NCBI RefSeq assembly: GCF_000222605.1 | Contig: NZ_AFWF01000046.1 | Location: forward strand, 1-44,295 | Direction: 5' to 3' | DNA: 44,295 nt | DNA from: Vibrio ichthyoenteri ATCC 700023 | GTDB lineage: Bacteria > Pseudomonadota > Gammaproteobacteria > Enterobacterales > Vibrionaceae | Shown: positions 16,061-25,311 of the stretch, piece after piece | How the letters are laid out: each line of letters opens with the position of its first letter | How positions within the stretch are numbered: the first letter of the stretch is position 1 | Notes under the pieces: model-generated | Database searches by the model: none | What the model was told of the DNA's origin: nothing | What the model saw: only the letters and a program-made list of their open reading frames with translations | Made by a program: the position numbers and the translations under genes

Positions 16061-18358
16061 CTAGATTCGATCAGTAAACGTTCGGCTAATCACGTCTTGT
16101 TGCTGTTCACGAGTCAGTGAGTTGAATCGAACCGCATAGCCAGAAACACGAATAGTCAGTTGAGGGTATTTATCAGGGTTCTCAACCGCATCCAGTAACA
16201 TCTCGCGATTTAACACATTGACGTTTAGGTGTTGCCCGCCTTCAATGTTATTGATTCCCTCGTTGGCTTCATGATGGAAGTAACCATCCATCAGTGCTGC
16301 CAGGTTTACTTTTTGACTCAACTCATTTTTGCCCAGTGCGTTTGGTACGATAGAGAAGGTATAAGAGATACCATCTTTGGCGTAAGCAAAAGGCAATTTA
16401 GCCACCGAAGCAAGAGAAGCTACCGCGCCTTTTTCATCTCGTCCATGCATCGGGTTAGCGCCTGGACCGAATGGCATGCCTGCACGGCGTCCATCAGGGG
16501 TATTCCCCGTCTTTTTGCCGTACACCACATTTGATGTGATGGTCAAAATAGATTGGGTAGGTTCTGCCTCTCGGTAGGTGTGTTTTTGTTGAATCTTTTT
16601 CATAAAGCGTTCAACCAGATCGCAGGCGATATCATCCACGCGAGAATCATTATTACCAAATTTTGGATAGTCACCTTCGATGTCAAAATCGATTGCGATG
16701 CCTTGTTCATTACGAATTGTCGTGACTTTGGCGTATTTGATTGCAGCTAGTGAATCGGCGACAACCGATAATCCAGCAATGCCACAAGCCATAGTACGGT
16801 GAACGTCGCGGTCCATTAATGCCATCAACGATGCTTCATAGCTGTAGCGGTCATGTGAGTAATGGATAATATTCAATGCTGTCACATACTGAGTGGCCAA
16901 CCAATCTAACATCTCATCAAAGCGAGGCATGATGCGTTCATAATCCAATACTTCATCGTCGATGAGTGAAACTTGTGGGCCGACTTGGGTATTGGATTTT
17001 TCGTCGATACCGCCATTGATTGTATAAAGTAGTGCTTTGGCAAGGTTTGCACGAGCACCGAAAAACTGCATGTGTTTGCCAACGACTTGAGGGCTAACAC
17101 AACAGGCGATGGCGTAATCATCATTATCGAAGTCCGGGCGCATTAAGTCATCATTTTCGTACTGTACCGAAGAGGTATCGATAGAGACTTTCGCAGCATA
17201 TTGTTTGAAAGCTTGCGGCAATTGCTCAGACCATAGAATGGTCATATTCGGCTCGGGTGCTGGCCCCATCGTATGCAGGGTATGCAAGTAACGGAATGTG
17301 GTTTTGCTTACTAGAGTTCGGCCATCGACCCCCATACCGGCCATTGCTTCTGTGGCCCAGATTGGGTCGCCGGAAAACAGTGAATCGTATTCTGGTGTCC
17401 GTAAAAAACGAACCATACGTAGTTTCATGATGAAGTGATCAATCAACTCTTGCGCTTTTTTCTCATCGATTAGGCCTAGTTCGATATCGCGTTCAATATA
17501 AATATCAAGGAAGGTCGATGTGCGACCGAGAGACATCGCTGCGCCATTTTGAGACTTAACGGCAGCTAGGTAGCCAAAGTAGGTGAATTGAATCGCTTGT
17601 TGCGCTGTACGCGCAGGTGACGACATATCAATCCCGTACTTTAAACCCATCTGACGAATGTCTTCTAATGCACGAATTTGGTCAGTAATTTCTTCACGCA
17701 GGCGCAGGGTCTTTTCAAGATCGTGCCCGTTTTCTAGTTGTGCTTGAGTTGAATCCAGTTGCGATTTTTTATCGGCCTTAAGGAAGTTGATGCCATAAAG
17801 TGCAAGGCGGCGATAGTCGCCAATGATACGGCCACGGCCATACGCATCGGGTAGGCCTGTAATGATGCCAGATTTACGACAAGCTTTAATCTCTTTGGTA
17901 TAAAGATCGAATGCCGCTTGGTTGTGGGTTTTGCGATATTCAGTAAATGTCTTTTCGATGGTGGGATCAAGCTCGCGGCCATAGACTTCGCATGATGTTT
18001 TCACCATGCGAATGCCGCCATTGGCGATAATGCCGCGTTTTAACGGTTTGTCAGTTTGGAGGCCTACGATGGTTTCGAGGCTTTGATCAATGTAACCAGC
18101 GCCATGAGAGATGATGGTTGAAACGACGTCGGTATCGAAGTCAACAGGAGCGTGAGTGCGGCTTTCTAGTTTAATGCCTTCTAGTACTTGCTCCCATAAT
18201 TGCAGTGTTGAATCACTTGCTTCGGCAAGAAACGATTCGTCACCTTCATAAGGGGTATAGTTTTTCTGAATGAAATCACGCGTATTAACATCGGTCTGCC
18301 AATCACCGGCTGTAAAACCGTGCCAAGCTTCTATCATATCTGTCGTTGGGATAGTCAT
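16061..18358 (-). CDS. pflB: Formate C-acetyltransferase (pyruvate formate-lyase)
   Basis: 765 residues, a glycyl radical enzyme converting pyruvate and CoA to formate and acetyl-CoA under anaerobic conditions. The catalytic cysteine pair is in AIACCVSP and the radical glycine is Gly740 in [10 protein letters not shown]. The sequence follows E. coli PflB throughout ([35 protein letters not shown]). It carries a short insertion, NEGINN, before [10 protein letters not shown], which E. coli PflB lacks. A GGAGG ribosome-binding site precedes the ATG. No activase (pflA) or formate transporter is adjacent, so activation must come from a gene elsewhere. Confidence 0.95.
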   Translation of the reverse strand: MTIPTTDMIEAWHGFTAGDWQTDVNTRDFIQKNYTPYEGDESFLAEASDSTLQLWEQVLEGIKLESRTHAPVDFDTDVVSTIISHGAGYIDQSLETIVGLQTDKPLKRGIIANGGIRMVKTSCEVYGRELDPTIEKTFTEYRKTHNQAAFDLYTKEIKACRKSGIITGLPDAYGRGRIIGDYRRLALYGINFLKADKKSQLDSTQAQLENGHDLEKTLRLREEITDQIRALEDIRQMGLKYGIDMSSPARTAQQAIQFTYFGYLAAVKSQNGAAMSLGRTSTFLDIYIERDIELGLIDEKKAQELIDHFIMKLRMVRFLRTPEYDSLFSGDPIWATEAMAGMGVDGRTLVSKTTFRYLHTLHTMGPAPEPNMTILWSEQLPQAFKQYAAKVSIDTSSVQYENDDLMRPDFDNDDYAIACCVSPQVVGKHMQFFGARANLAKALLYTINGGIDEKSNTQVGPQVSLIDDEVLDYERIMPRFDEMLDWLATQYVTALNIIHYSHDRYSYEASLMALMDRDVHRTMACGIAGLSVVADSLAAIKYAKVTTIRNEQGIAIDFDIEGDYPKFGNNDSRVDDIACDLVERFMKKIQQKHTYREAEPTQSILTITSNVVYGKKTGNTPDGRRAGMPFGPGANPMHGRDEKGAVASLASVAKLPFAYAKDGISYTFSIVPNALGKNELSQKVNLAALMDGYFHHEANEGINNIEGGQHLNVNVLNREMLLDAVENPDKYPQLTIRVSGYAVRFNSLTREQQQDVISRTFTDRI

Positions 18359-18661
18359 ATGACCTCCTAAAGTATTGACAATTATTGAGTATCGATTAGT
18401 TGATCGAACTGTTGTTCGTTTAAAATCATCATAGGCGGCTAAAGTTGTGAGTAAAGTGCATTGTTTTTATAAATTACATGCATATAGTGCATATATCTAT
18501 TAATCAATAATTTATTAATGAAATTAGCGAGCGTTAAGGCAAATAAAATCGATATCATTTTCGAGGGGTGGTTCATTTGGTGTTGAAATAAATAATGAAC
18601 CACTGCATTATGAGCTAATACACTAAATGAGCCTGTCGTTCTTACCCATTATGGAGAGGTT
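18359..18661. promoter_or_regulatory. Divergent promoter region between pflB and the resolvase-like gene
   Basis: About 300 AT-rich bases that must hold both promoters. TTGACAATTATTGA at 18373-18386 and the ATTAATCAATAATTTATTAAT stretch near 18499 have FNR/CRP-like halves, but neither matches a full TTGAT-N4-ATCAA site. The plus-strand gene has GGAGAGG before its ATG. Confidence 0.4.
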
Positions 18662-19306
18662 ATGGCCAGTTATATCTACACGCGTTTCTCACCCAAAAAT
18701 CGTGCATATCAAGATCAACTTGAGCAATTAACCCTGTTTGCACCAAATGCTGTGCATATTGAGGACAGAGTTCATGGTTTCGTTGCTCCCCTTGAAAGGG
18801 CCGAGTTCAGTGCTTTAGCGACCCGTCTTAATTCTGGCGACACACTGATTATTTGGTGGTTAACGGTTTTTGGTCGTGATTTTAGTCAAGCGTCAAGCAC
18901 GGTGACTCAGCTTCTTGAGCAAGGGGTAACAATCAAACTGCTTTGCGAGCCACTCTGTTTTGAACCCAATTCGGAACAAAGTCGAACCTTACTCTCGCTG
19001 CTTTCAGGTTATGACAAGGTACAAACTCAGCATCGATTGTTTGCTGCCGAACAAGGAAGACAGGCGATCAAGGACAAGCCAGAGTTATGGCAGCAGAAAT
19101 TTCGCGGTCGCCCCGCGGATAAAGAGAAGCATAAGTGCATTGCAATGCAACTGTTACAGGGTCACTCAATTAGGCGTGTTGCGGCGATTTGTGGTGTGAG
19201 TGAATCAACGGTCAAACGAGTCAAAGCCAAATTACACCAATTTGATGCTGAAGGGAGTTTGACAAGCCGTGGTAATAATCCATGGACGGATGGTGATAGC
19301 AAATGA
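18662..19306 (+). CDS. Serine recombinase (resolvase)-like protein with degenerate active site
   Basis: 214 residues. The N-terminal resolvase fold starts YIYTRFSP, so Arg8 and the nucleophile Ser10 occupy the same places as in gamma-delta resolvase, and Arg46 is also present. The normally invariant LDRLGR motif reads LTVFGR (67-72): the Asp and first Arg are replaced by Thr and Val, only the last Arg remaining. A Hin-type helix-turn-helix follows (HSIRRVAAICGVSESTVKRVKAKL, about 164-187). No inverted repeats or partner mobile genes are seen. The stop overlaps the MFS start by ATGA. I infer a DNA-binding protein, possibly a regulator of the exporter, rather than an active recombinase. Confidence 0.8.
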   Translation: MASYIYTRFSPKNRAYQDQLEQLTLFAPNAVHIEDRVHGFVAPLERAEFSALATRLNSGDTLIIWWLTVFGRDFSQASSTVTQLLEQGVTIKLLCEPLCFEPNSEQSRTLLSLLSGYDKVQTQHRLFAAEQGRQAIKDKPELWQQKFRGRPADKEKHKCIAMQLLQGHSIRRVAAICGVSESTVKRVKAKLHQFDAEGSLTSRGNNPWTDGDSK

Positions 19307-20487
19307 GTAAACCTTTTGCGTTTAAATCTATTTTATTAGCGTGTTTGATCATTAGCATTGGCCAGCTCAGTATGGGGTTGGTTTTTCCGTCATTGCCGTG
19401 GATTGCAAAAGACTTTTCCGTTTCCCTCGAACAAGCCCAATTACTGGTCAGTATCTATTTGTTGGGGTTTGGACCTTCACAATTTCTTTATGGTCCAATT
19501 TCAGATGCGCTTGGGCGGAAGAAGGTGCTGCTGACCGGTTTGCTTATCGCAATGTTGGGTCTACTGATGATCATTTTCTTTAGCCAAACCTTTACCGGTA
19601 TGGTCGCTGGACGTTTTCTACAAGGATTAGGCACGGGTTGCTGTGCGGTGCTGGCAAGGGCGTCAACTCGTGATCGATTTAATGGGCCGGATCTCCCTAT
19701 CGCCATGTCTTATATTGCGATGGCGGCGTCGATCACACCTTTATTTGCTCCGGTCATCGGCGGTTTTATTAACTTCCATTTTGGTTGGAGCATGGTGTTC
19801 ATTTCTTTGCTTGGCTATGTTGCCATCGCTTGGATTATTATTGCGATTCGCTTTAAGGAGACAGTAACAGAACGCTCAAAAGTCCCTTCACCAAAGAAAA
19901 TGCTACTGCAATATCGTGACTTGCTCCGATCGCGCTATTTCGTCAGTTTTGCCAGTATCAGTTGGCTTAATTTTAGCTTGATGATCACCACGGTGTCAGT
20001 GATGCCATTTATCATGCAAAACCAAATAGGTATGACGTCTGATGAATATGCAATGTGGGCGATCATTCCAGCGCTTGGCATGCTAGCAGGTACGAGTATT
20101 TGCAATCGTGTACGCCCATTGATTGGCAGTAAAAAGATGCTGTTGTGCACACCAGTGCTGCATCTAAGTGCGGCAATTTGGCTATTTGTGTGCCCATTAG
20201 AGCCGCTCTACTTAATGCTGGGTCAGTTACTGATGATTTTGGGTAATGGTATTGCCTTACCGTGTGCCCAAGCGATGGTGATGCAACCTTTTAAACGTCA
20301 TGCGGGGGCCGCTGCAGCGATGTCTGGAGGTGGGCAGATGGTGGTCTCTTCCGTTGTGAGTATGTTGCTGGTTCAAGTCGGTTTGAGCCAAGCGTGGCAT
20401 TTGTCGTTGGTGATTATTCTGTTTGCTGTCATTACCTTGGCTAACATCATCCGTGGGTTCAATAGCCCGGAGCCAAAAATGAGTTAG
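19303..20487 (+). CDS. MFS multidrug transporter, Bcr/CflA-EmrD type
   Basis: 394 residues, the same length as E. coli EmrD, with twelve predicted membrane segments. The N-terminal half has GLVFPSLPWIAKDF and the MFS motif A variant GPISDALGRKKVLL. Motif C-like APVIGGFI is near residue 150. These proton-driven exporters of the DHA1 class remove drugs or metabolites. The gene is translationally coupled (ATGA) to the resolvase-like HTH gene and ends at a strong terminator, so the two form a transcription unit. Substrate is unknown. Confidence 0.88.
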   Translation: MSKPFAFKSILLACLIISIGQLSMGLVFPSLPWIAKDFSVSLEQAQLLVSIYLLGFGPSQFLYGPISDALGRKKVLLTGLLIAMLGLLMIIFFSQTFTGMVAGRFLQGLGTGCCAVLARASTRDRFNGPDLPIAMSYIAMAASITPLFAPVIGGFINFHFGWSMVFISLLGYVAIAWIIIAIRFKETVTERSKVPSPKKMLLQYRDLLRSRYFVSFASISWLNFSLMITTVSVMPFIMQNQIGMTSDEYAMWAIIPALGMLAGTSICNRVRPLIGSKKMLLCTPVLHLSAAIWLFVCPLEPLYLMLGQLLMILGNGIALPCAQAMVMQPFKRHAGAAAAMSGGGQMVVSSVVSMLLVQVGLSQAWHLSLVIILFAVITLANIIRGFNSPEPKMS

Positions 20488-20535
20488 ATTTTTCAGTCTA
20501 ACGGCTATCACACATTGTCTGAGATGCGCCTGATC

Positions 20536-20574
20536 ATGCACTCGTTCGAGAAATCGTTCGAGTGCATTTTTTTT
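20536..20574 (+). terminator. Terminator of the resolvase-like/MFS operon
   Basis: Stem TGCACTCG/CGAGTGCA, extended inward by an imperfect TTCGAGAAATCGTT loop, followed by eight T's. Confidence 0.9.
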
Positions 20575-20758
20575 ATCTATCGAGTGCCTTGTTTATCGAT
20601 TCAAAGTGGTCAGCAGTACAAAAAATGGCCCAAACTGCAATGCAGCCAACGAATTGTGATTTTTGTTGGCGATAAAATCATCAACCTATCTTATATTTTT
20701 CAAAGATGGCGGAGGGCCCATCAATGAATCTCAGATTCCACCACATAGGATGTAAGGA

Positions 20759-22597
20759 ATGCAATTAGGGAACGAAGCGCTAGTTTTAGCAGCAGTTGGG
20801 GTTGTAGGCTTAGGCTGTCAGTGGCTTGCATGGCGGTTACGTTTACCGGCCATTTTATTTTTGCTGTTGGCGGGCATTGTGGTAGGCCCTATTTTTGGTC
20901 TGTTTGATCCAGATGCGGTATTGGGCAACTTGCTCTTTCCACTCATCTCTTTAGCGGTTGCGGTGATCTTATTTGAAGGTAGCTTGACGCTTAATTTTAA
21001 ACAAATCAAAGCGGTTAGCGGTTCGGTTTGGAGTATTGTTTCGATTGGTGCGTTAGTCTCTTGGCTGTTAACTAGTGCCGCGACCCACTATCTGCTTGGT
21101 TTTGATTGGCAATTGGCCATTCTGTTTGCCAGTCTTACGGTAGTGACGGGACCTACAGTGATTGTGCCCCTGCTAAGAACGGTGCGTCCTAATGCCAAAT
21201 TGGCCAATATTTTACGTTGGGAAGGCATTCTTATTGATCCCATCGGCGCGTTGTTTGTGGTGATGGTGTATGAATTCATTGTTTCTCATAGCGCGATTAA
21301 CAGTGTGGAAGTTTTTGTCACCCTAATTGCCGTTGGGGTGGGGTTTGGTATTGCATCTGGTGCCGCGGTTGCCACTGCCCTGCGCAGAGTGTGGCTTCCA
21401 GAGTATTTGCAACCCTTTGCGGTGCTAATGGTGGTATTGGGCGTGTTTGCGATTTCTAATCATATCGAATCGGAAGCGGGTCTCTTGACGGTTACGGTAA
21501 TGGGCATGTGGTTGGCGAATGCAAAAGGCATCAACTTACAGCAGATCCTACACTTCAAAGAACATCTGACGATCCTATTAATCACCGGTTTGTTTATCTT
21601 CCTCGCGGCTCGGATTCAATTAGATGATTTTGCCGCGCTAGGCGGCGCTTCAGTGCTGTTGTTTGTCTTCATGCAATTGGTATCTCGCCCTGTGTCTATT
21701 TTCCTCTCTACAGCGCGTAGCGGACTCTCCCTGCGAGATAAACTTTTTCTTTCATGGGTGGCGCCACGCGGTATCGTTGCTGCTTCAATTTCGTCTTTAT
21801 TCGCTATAAAACTGCTCGAATACGGGGTAAGTGAAGCTGTGTTGTTAGTGCCGTTAACCTTTATGGTCATTATCGGTACCGTCGTACTACAAAGCGCGAC
21901 GGCACGACCAATGGCATTGGCGTTAGGCGTTGCGGAGGCGCAACCTCGCGGCTTTTTGTTGATTGGGGCGAATAGAGTCGCTCAAGAAATTGGCCAAGCG
22001 CTTGCACGCTATGATCGACGTGTACTGCTTACCGATTCAAATTGGGACTATATCAGTCAGGTCCGGATGCTAGGGTTAGATAGTTACTACGGTAATCCGA
22101 TTTCGAGTCATGCAGAGGATAATCTTAATTTGATTGGTATTGGTCAAGTGGTCGCACTGACCTCTGATCAACATTTTAATACCATGGCTTGTATGCAGTT
22201 TGTCGCCGATTTTGGTGAAGATAAAGTGCACTGTTTACAGAAAACGATCCGCAATGAAAAGTCCACCAACGATAAGCACAAGGTTTCAGCTCAATATCAT
22301 GGGAAAGTATTAATGGGCGGGCATGTGAGTTATAGCCAACTCGCCAGTTTATTGAGTCAAGGAGCTGAAGTTCGTCATACTAAGTTGAGTGAGAGCTTTG
22401 GTTATGCTGACTATCTCGAATTTCATAAACATAATTTTGTTCAACCGCTCTTTTACGTTGCTGAGAATGATCAGATCCATTTTTGCGATGATCCTGAACA
22501 CTTCTTGCCAGCGAGTGGGAGTACGGTTATCGCTTTGATCCGCGAAAGTGAAACGATCAGAGATCAAGAACAGCGCGATCCAACATGTTCTTTGTGA
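20759..22597 (+). CDS. Cation:proton antiporter (CPA1/NhaP-like) with RCK/TrkA-N domain
   Basis: 612 residues. About 390 residues form a twelve-to-thirteen-segment antiporter domain with ILFEGSLTL and the conserved GPTVIVPLLR and EGILIDPIGA motifs of monovalent cation/proton antiporters. A Rossmann-type RCK domain follows (GFLLIGANRVAQEIGQAL, about 398-520), then a TrkA-C-like tail. It probably exchanges Na+ or K+ for protons with regulation by a nucleotide. Ribosome-binding site AGGA precedes the ATG. It follows the MFS terminator and appears monocistronic. The exact ion is not deducible. Confidence 0.88.
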   Translation: MQLGNEALVLAAVGVVGLGCQWLAWRLRLPAILFLLLAGIVVGPIFGLFDPDAVLGNLLFPLISLAVAVILFEGSLTLNFKQIKAVSGSVWSIVSIGALVSWLLTSAATHYLLGFDWQLAILFASLTVVTGPTVIVPLLRTVRPNAKLANILRWEGILIDPIGALFVVMVYEFIVSHSAINSVEVFVTLIAVGVGFGIASGAAVATALRRVWLPEYLQPFAVLMVVLGVFAISNHIESEAGLLTVTVMGMWLANAKGINLQQILHFKEHLTILLITGLFIFLAARIQLDDFAALGGASVLLFVFMQLVSRPVSIFLSTARSGLSLRDKLFLSWVAPRGIVAASISSLFAIKLLEYGVSEAVLLVPLTFMVIIGTVVLQSATARPMALALGVAEAQPRGFLLIGANRVAQEIGQALARYDRRVLLTDSNWDYISQVRMLGLDSYYGNPISSHAEDNLNLIGIGQVVALTSDQHFNTMACMQFVADFGEDKVHCLQKTIRNEKSTNDKHKVSAQYHGKVLMGGHVSYSQLASLLSQGAEVRHTKLSESFGYADYLEFHKHNFVQPLFYVAENDQIHFCDDPEHFLPASGSTVIALIRESETIRDQEQRDPTCSL

Positions 22598-22674
22598 GTC
22601 TTTAGCGTGGATCTTCCGTTTTAGCGGATGGAAAGTAAGTGACTTTTCTCTGATGTTACTGATGATCCTATAAA

Positions 22675-22708
22675 TATGGCGGTGATTTCGTATAGTCTCA
22701 CCGCCATA
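22675..22708. other. Perfect 11-bp inverted repeat behind the antiporter gene
   Basis: TATGGCGGTGA and TCACCGCCATA are separated by twelve bases. There is no T-run, so this may be a factor-dependent terminator or an mRNA-end structure. Confidence 0.55.
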
Positions 22709-22879
22709 CCTCAATCAGTCTATTTCCCCTTTTACCTGTCGAGTTGTGAGTGATTTTTCATAAAATCGAGCAAAGTGCACACACTCTTTGCTTTGAATTT
22801 GCGCGCTTGTTGTATCTGTCGCCACAATTAGCGATGAGGTATTGGGTTGCTGTTGGTTAATAGAGCACCGTTCTGGCCT

Positions 22880-23018
22880 CTAATCGTTGTTGGTTAAGCG
22901 TTCGAGCATAGAATACCAACAGGCGAAAAAGATCATTTCAATTTGATCTTGTGGAGTGTCTTTGCTGAATTGCGGCGGTAGATCTTTTCTTTGCGGTACG
23001 AACTCCGCACGACAAATT
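22880..23018 (-). pseudogene. Coding remnant of unknown family
   Basis: The minus-strand frame ending at 22880 reads CRAEFVPQRKDLPPQFSKD and continues QIEMIFFACWYSMLERLTNND before a stop. The composition looks like a real protein end. An in-frame stop lies just upstream and no start is visible, so this looks like the C-terminal piece of a deleted gene. Not recognised. Confidence 0.35.
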
Positions 23019-23027
23019 GAGGATTAC

Positions 23028-23225
23028 CTAAAAGGGCCGCTTTTCTCGGCTTGAATCATTTTCTTCACTCCGTTTTAAGCTCATGGGTACGAAGCGGATT
23101 CCATTGAACTCAGCTTCTGTAGCTGTGACCTCAAAACCTTGGGATTGATAGAAATCCACCGTGTTTACGGAAGAGCGCAGTGTGATGGTCTTAGCCGATG
23201 TTGAATTAAGGAGTTGCGCGAGTAA
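23028..23225 (-). pseudogene. C-terminal fragment of a GNAT acetyltransferase
   Basis: The minus-strand frame reads LAQLLNSTSAKTITLRSSV then NTVDFYQSQGFEV and ends SLKRSEENDSSREKRPF. The VNxxxFYxxxGF pattern is the classical end of a GNAT fold (acetyl-CoA-site helix and final strands). The frame is closed by TAA immediately upstream and the front two thirds of the domain are missing, so the gene is broken. Confidence 0.6.
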
Positions 23226-23488
23226 TTATTGAGCAGTGGCAGTACATAACTGTTAGAGACAGTTGTAATCAGTTGTTTTACTGTGAAGAGATCCTTTCTT
23301 GTGACTCGATGAAATTCTATTTCATTGGTACTCATCTTAGTTGGCTGTTATTGCATATGCTGCTTTTAACCTAAATGAAAGCACGCTATTAAGGCAAGCC
23401 TAGTAGGCAATCGGGTGATTATCTTGTCCTGTTGCCAGCCTATCTTCTGCCAAAATGTTTGTTGTTAGAGAGTACCCTAGACAACCGG

Positions 23489-23501
23489 TTTACAGTGTAA
23501 A
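23489..23501. promoter_or_regulatory. parS2 centromere site
   Basis: TTTACAGTGTAAA, an exact ParB2 palindrome within the decayed region. Confidence 0.88.
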
Positions 23502-23695
23502 CACGAAGCGAAGTGATCGGACTCAATGTGTGCTTTTGGGTATTAATATTCTCGCCACCGAACAAATGACGACTTTATTGATATTAACGTGTTTGTCTCT
23601 TCATATAAACGCATCTTACCTGTTGATATAAAAGGAATGAAAGAACATTATTGTGTGGTATTTGATGATGTAAAACACCATTGAAAGGAAGGGAT

Positions 23696-23977
23696 ATGAA
23701 CTTAGATAAAGCCAAAAAGCGCATTGCTAAACAAGTAAATAAAGGCTTCAAAGGTTATCCGCAAATTACGTTGGCTTATTACGGCCAAAATGAGGAGTGC
23801 GCGACGGAAGTTGAGATCCAATTTATCCAAGCTGAAGGTGATGCACCACAAGAACAGCGTTTTTGTAGTGAAACGGACGTCAGAGAAAGTGAGTTAATTC
23901 AGACCACCTTATTAAAAATCATTGAAAGAGCCAACGTAAACTCGGTTATTGAAGTGGCAGGCGTCGCTATTCGTTAA
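23696..23977 (+). CDS. Hypothetical small protein
   Basis: 93 residues from MNLDKAKKRIAKQVNKGF. The ATG at 23696 follows a strong GAAAGGAAGGG ribosome-binding site; the earlier TTG lies inside that site. It has a basic amphipathic N-terminus, then a mixed region with EVEIQFIQAEG and QTTLLKIIERANV. No signal peptide or membrane segment. I do not recognise a family. It is the first gene of the plus-strand run of small proteins. Confidence 0.65.
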   Translation: MNLDKAKKRIAKQVNKGFKGYPQITLAYYGQNEECATEVEIQFIQAEGDAPQEQRFCSETDVRESELIQTTLLKIIERANVNSVIEVAGVAIR

Positions 23978-24020
23978 CTGGCGAGTGATATTCGCTTATT
24001 TAAAAAGAACAAAACCTGCT

Positions 24021-24389
24021 ATGAAGTTTAAATTTATGCTGTGCGCATTGCTATTGCCCCTTAGTCTTCACGCGGCGGAAAATCGTTGTGGCTGGGTGCT
24101 AAATCCAACCCCACATAATGTCTGGTTACACGACCGTGATGGCACTTGGACAATCTCTATGATGGGTGATTACCTAGAAGAAACCCCGTCGCTATATCGG
24201 TTTTCTGAAGCCTTTGCAGATGAAAGCCAAGTGGTGAGAAATAATGGTGTTTATGGTTATGCTTGCGCTTGTATGAAGGTGGATGTTGATAAAGAGCGTG
24301 AACGTATCACCAAGATCTACCAAGTGAACCAGTTAAGTCTAAAACGTTGTCAAGATGACCGTGCCATCGCGGATTATGTCTTGGATTAA
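24021..24389 (+). CDS. Secreted DUF4087 protein
   Basis: 122 residues. Signal peptide MKFKFMLCALLLPLSLHAA, then NRCGWVLNPTPHNVWLHDRDGTW, the conserved front of DUF4087. Cysteines recur in YACACMKV and LKRCQDD. Probably periplasmic with disulfides. It is a paralogue of the gene at 26312: both share RCGW, LxDRDGxW, the CAC core and the KxxQxxQL(S/L)LKxC tail. The start is set at the ATG preceding the signal peptide rather than an upstream overlapping start. Function unknown. These proteins are often found singly in proteobacteria. Confidence 0.75.
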   Translation: MKFKFMLCALLLPLSLHAAENRCGWVLNPTPHNVWLHDRDGTWTISMMGDYLEETPSLYRFSEAFADESQVVRNNGVYGYACACMKVDVDKERERITKIYQVNQLSLKRCQDDRAIADYVLD

Positions 24390-24456
24390 GCGGGTTATGT
24401 TATGGACTGACAGATCGCGATGTAATCGTGCTGATAAATAAGGATCGAGTACCGTA

Positions 24457-24807
24457 ATGAAGAAGATAGCGATTGCGTTCGCGCTTTTTTTTAGTGCATT
24501 TTCGTATGCTGATGTATTAGAAACCAAAAACTACACCATCTCTATCGAGATCAACTGTGATCAAGGGGAGATGCTGTGTAACGATGTCTCTTACCTTGGT
24601 GTTTCAAAAAAATCGCAAAATCAGATCCAACTGAAAGGGAAAACCGTGCATACCATCTGTGCCGATGGCGTAACACCTTGTACCTTCTTAGGTTATCTAT
24701 TCCAAAATGGCGCGGTGGAATATTTTGTGAGTGTTCATGGTGACTTGAGAGTCACTAATGCTAATGGTGATACGCTGTTACAAGAGTCCGGTGAGTGGCA
24801 ATATTAA
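24457..24807 (+). CDS. Secreted hypothetical protein
   Basis: 116 residues with signal peptide MKKIAIAFALFFSAFSYA and a mature domain beginning DVLETKNYTISIEINCD. Four cysteines (CDQGEMLCND, TICADGVTPCTF) could form two disulfides. Predicted beta-rich periplasmic protein ending GEWQY. No family recognised. It sits 67 bases after the DUF4087 gene and 42 before an LprI-type gene, all on the same strand. Confidence 0.65.
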   Translation: MKKIAIAFALFFSAFSYADVLETKNYTISIEINCDQGEMLCNDVSYLGVSKKSQNQIQLKGKTVHTICADGVTPCTFLGYLFQNGAVEYFVSVHGDLRVTNANGDTLLQESGEWQY

Positions 24808-24849
24808 ATGCGAAGCTTGCTGATAACGATGGGCAAAATCTTTTAGGGA

Positions 24850-25266
24850 ATGCAATTGAAAAAAGTGGTGATGTGCCTTTCAGTGGCGCTGTTTAGTATA
24901 TCGGCATTCTGTGCTGAACCTTCTTCTGATGAGATGGAAGATCCATGTACAGTTGCGGGCGGTGGGGCGATGGCTGGGTATTTATGCGTAGAGCAAAAAA
25001 TGCAAGTGGCCGATAAAGCGTTGAATACCAGTTACCAACAAGCAATTAAAAGAATTACGGCGGAAGAAGAATGGGCCAACGCAGAGTTAATTGAACCATT
25101 TCGAGCAGCCCAAAGAGCGTGGTTAAAATTTCGTGATGCAGAGTGCGAATTTTTCGGTCTTTCTACTGGTGCCGCAGGTGGTTGGAGTGCGGTGCAAATT
25201 GAAGAGTGCAAACTGGCAATGACCGAAGAGCGCACGGAATACTTCAATAGTGTATTTCATCTCTAA
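24850..25266 (+). CDS. LprI/DUF1311 family secreted protein
   Basis: 138 residues. Signal peptide MQLKKVVMCLSVALFSISAFCAE, then the DUF1311 (LprI N-terminal) domain: CVEQKMQVADKALNTSY, FRAAQRAWLKFRDAECEF, GGWSAVQIEECKLAMTEER. LprI of Mycobacterium is described as a lysozyme inhibitor, and related DUF1311 proteins are periplasmic. Ribosome-binding site AGGGA precedes the ATG. Two more copies of the fold, one clear and one weak, lie at 28915 and 35083. Role here is uncertain: lysozyme resistance or toxin immunity are both open. Confidence 0.82.
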   Translation: MQLKKVVMCLSVALFSISAFCAEPSSDEMEDPCTVAGGGAMAGYLCVEQKMQVADKALNTSYQQAIKRITAEEEWANAELIEPFRAAQRAWLKFRDAECEFFGLSTGAAGGWSAVQIEECKLAMTEERTEYFNSVFHL

Positions 25267-25311
25267 TTGCTATCGCTGTTATTTATCCTTTCTGCGATAA
25301 GGGAAATATAT

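Larger units (their letters stand above)
22709..23695. other. Decayed region of about 1 kb
   Basis: No intact gene. It holds two minus-strand coding remnants (22880-23018 and 23028-23225), a parS2 site (23489-23501) and AT-rich sequence before the next plus-strand gene. Confidence 0.6.

Noticed and set aside
18373-18520. FNR boxes upstream of pflB
   Set aside because: TTGACAATTATTGA and nearby AT-rich palindromes each miss the TTGAT-N4-ATCAA consensus by several bases.
18662-19306. Mobile element carried by the resolvase-like gene
   Set aside because: No terminal inverted repeats, target duplication or transposase nearby, and the active site is damaged.
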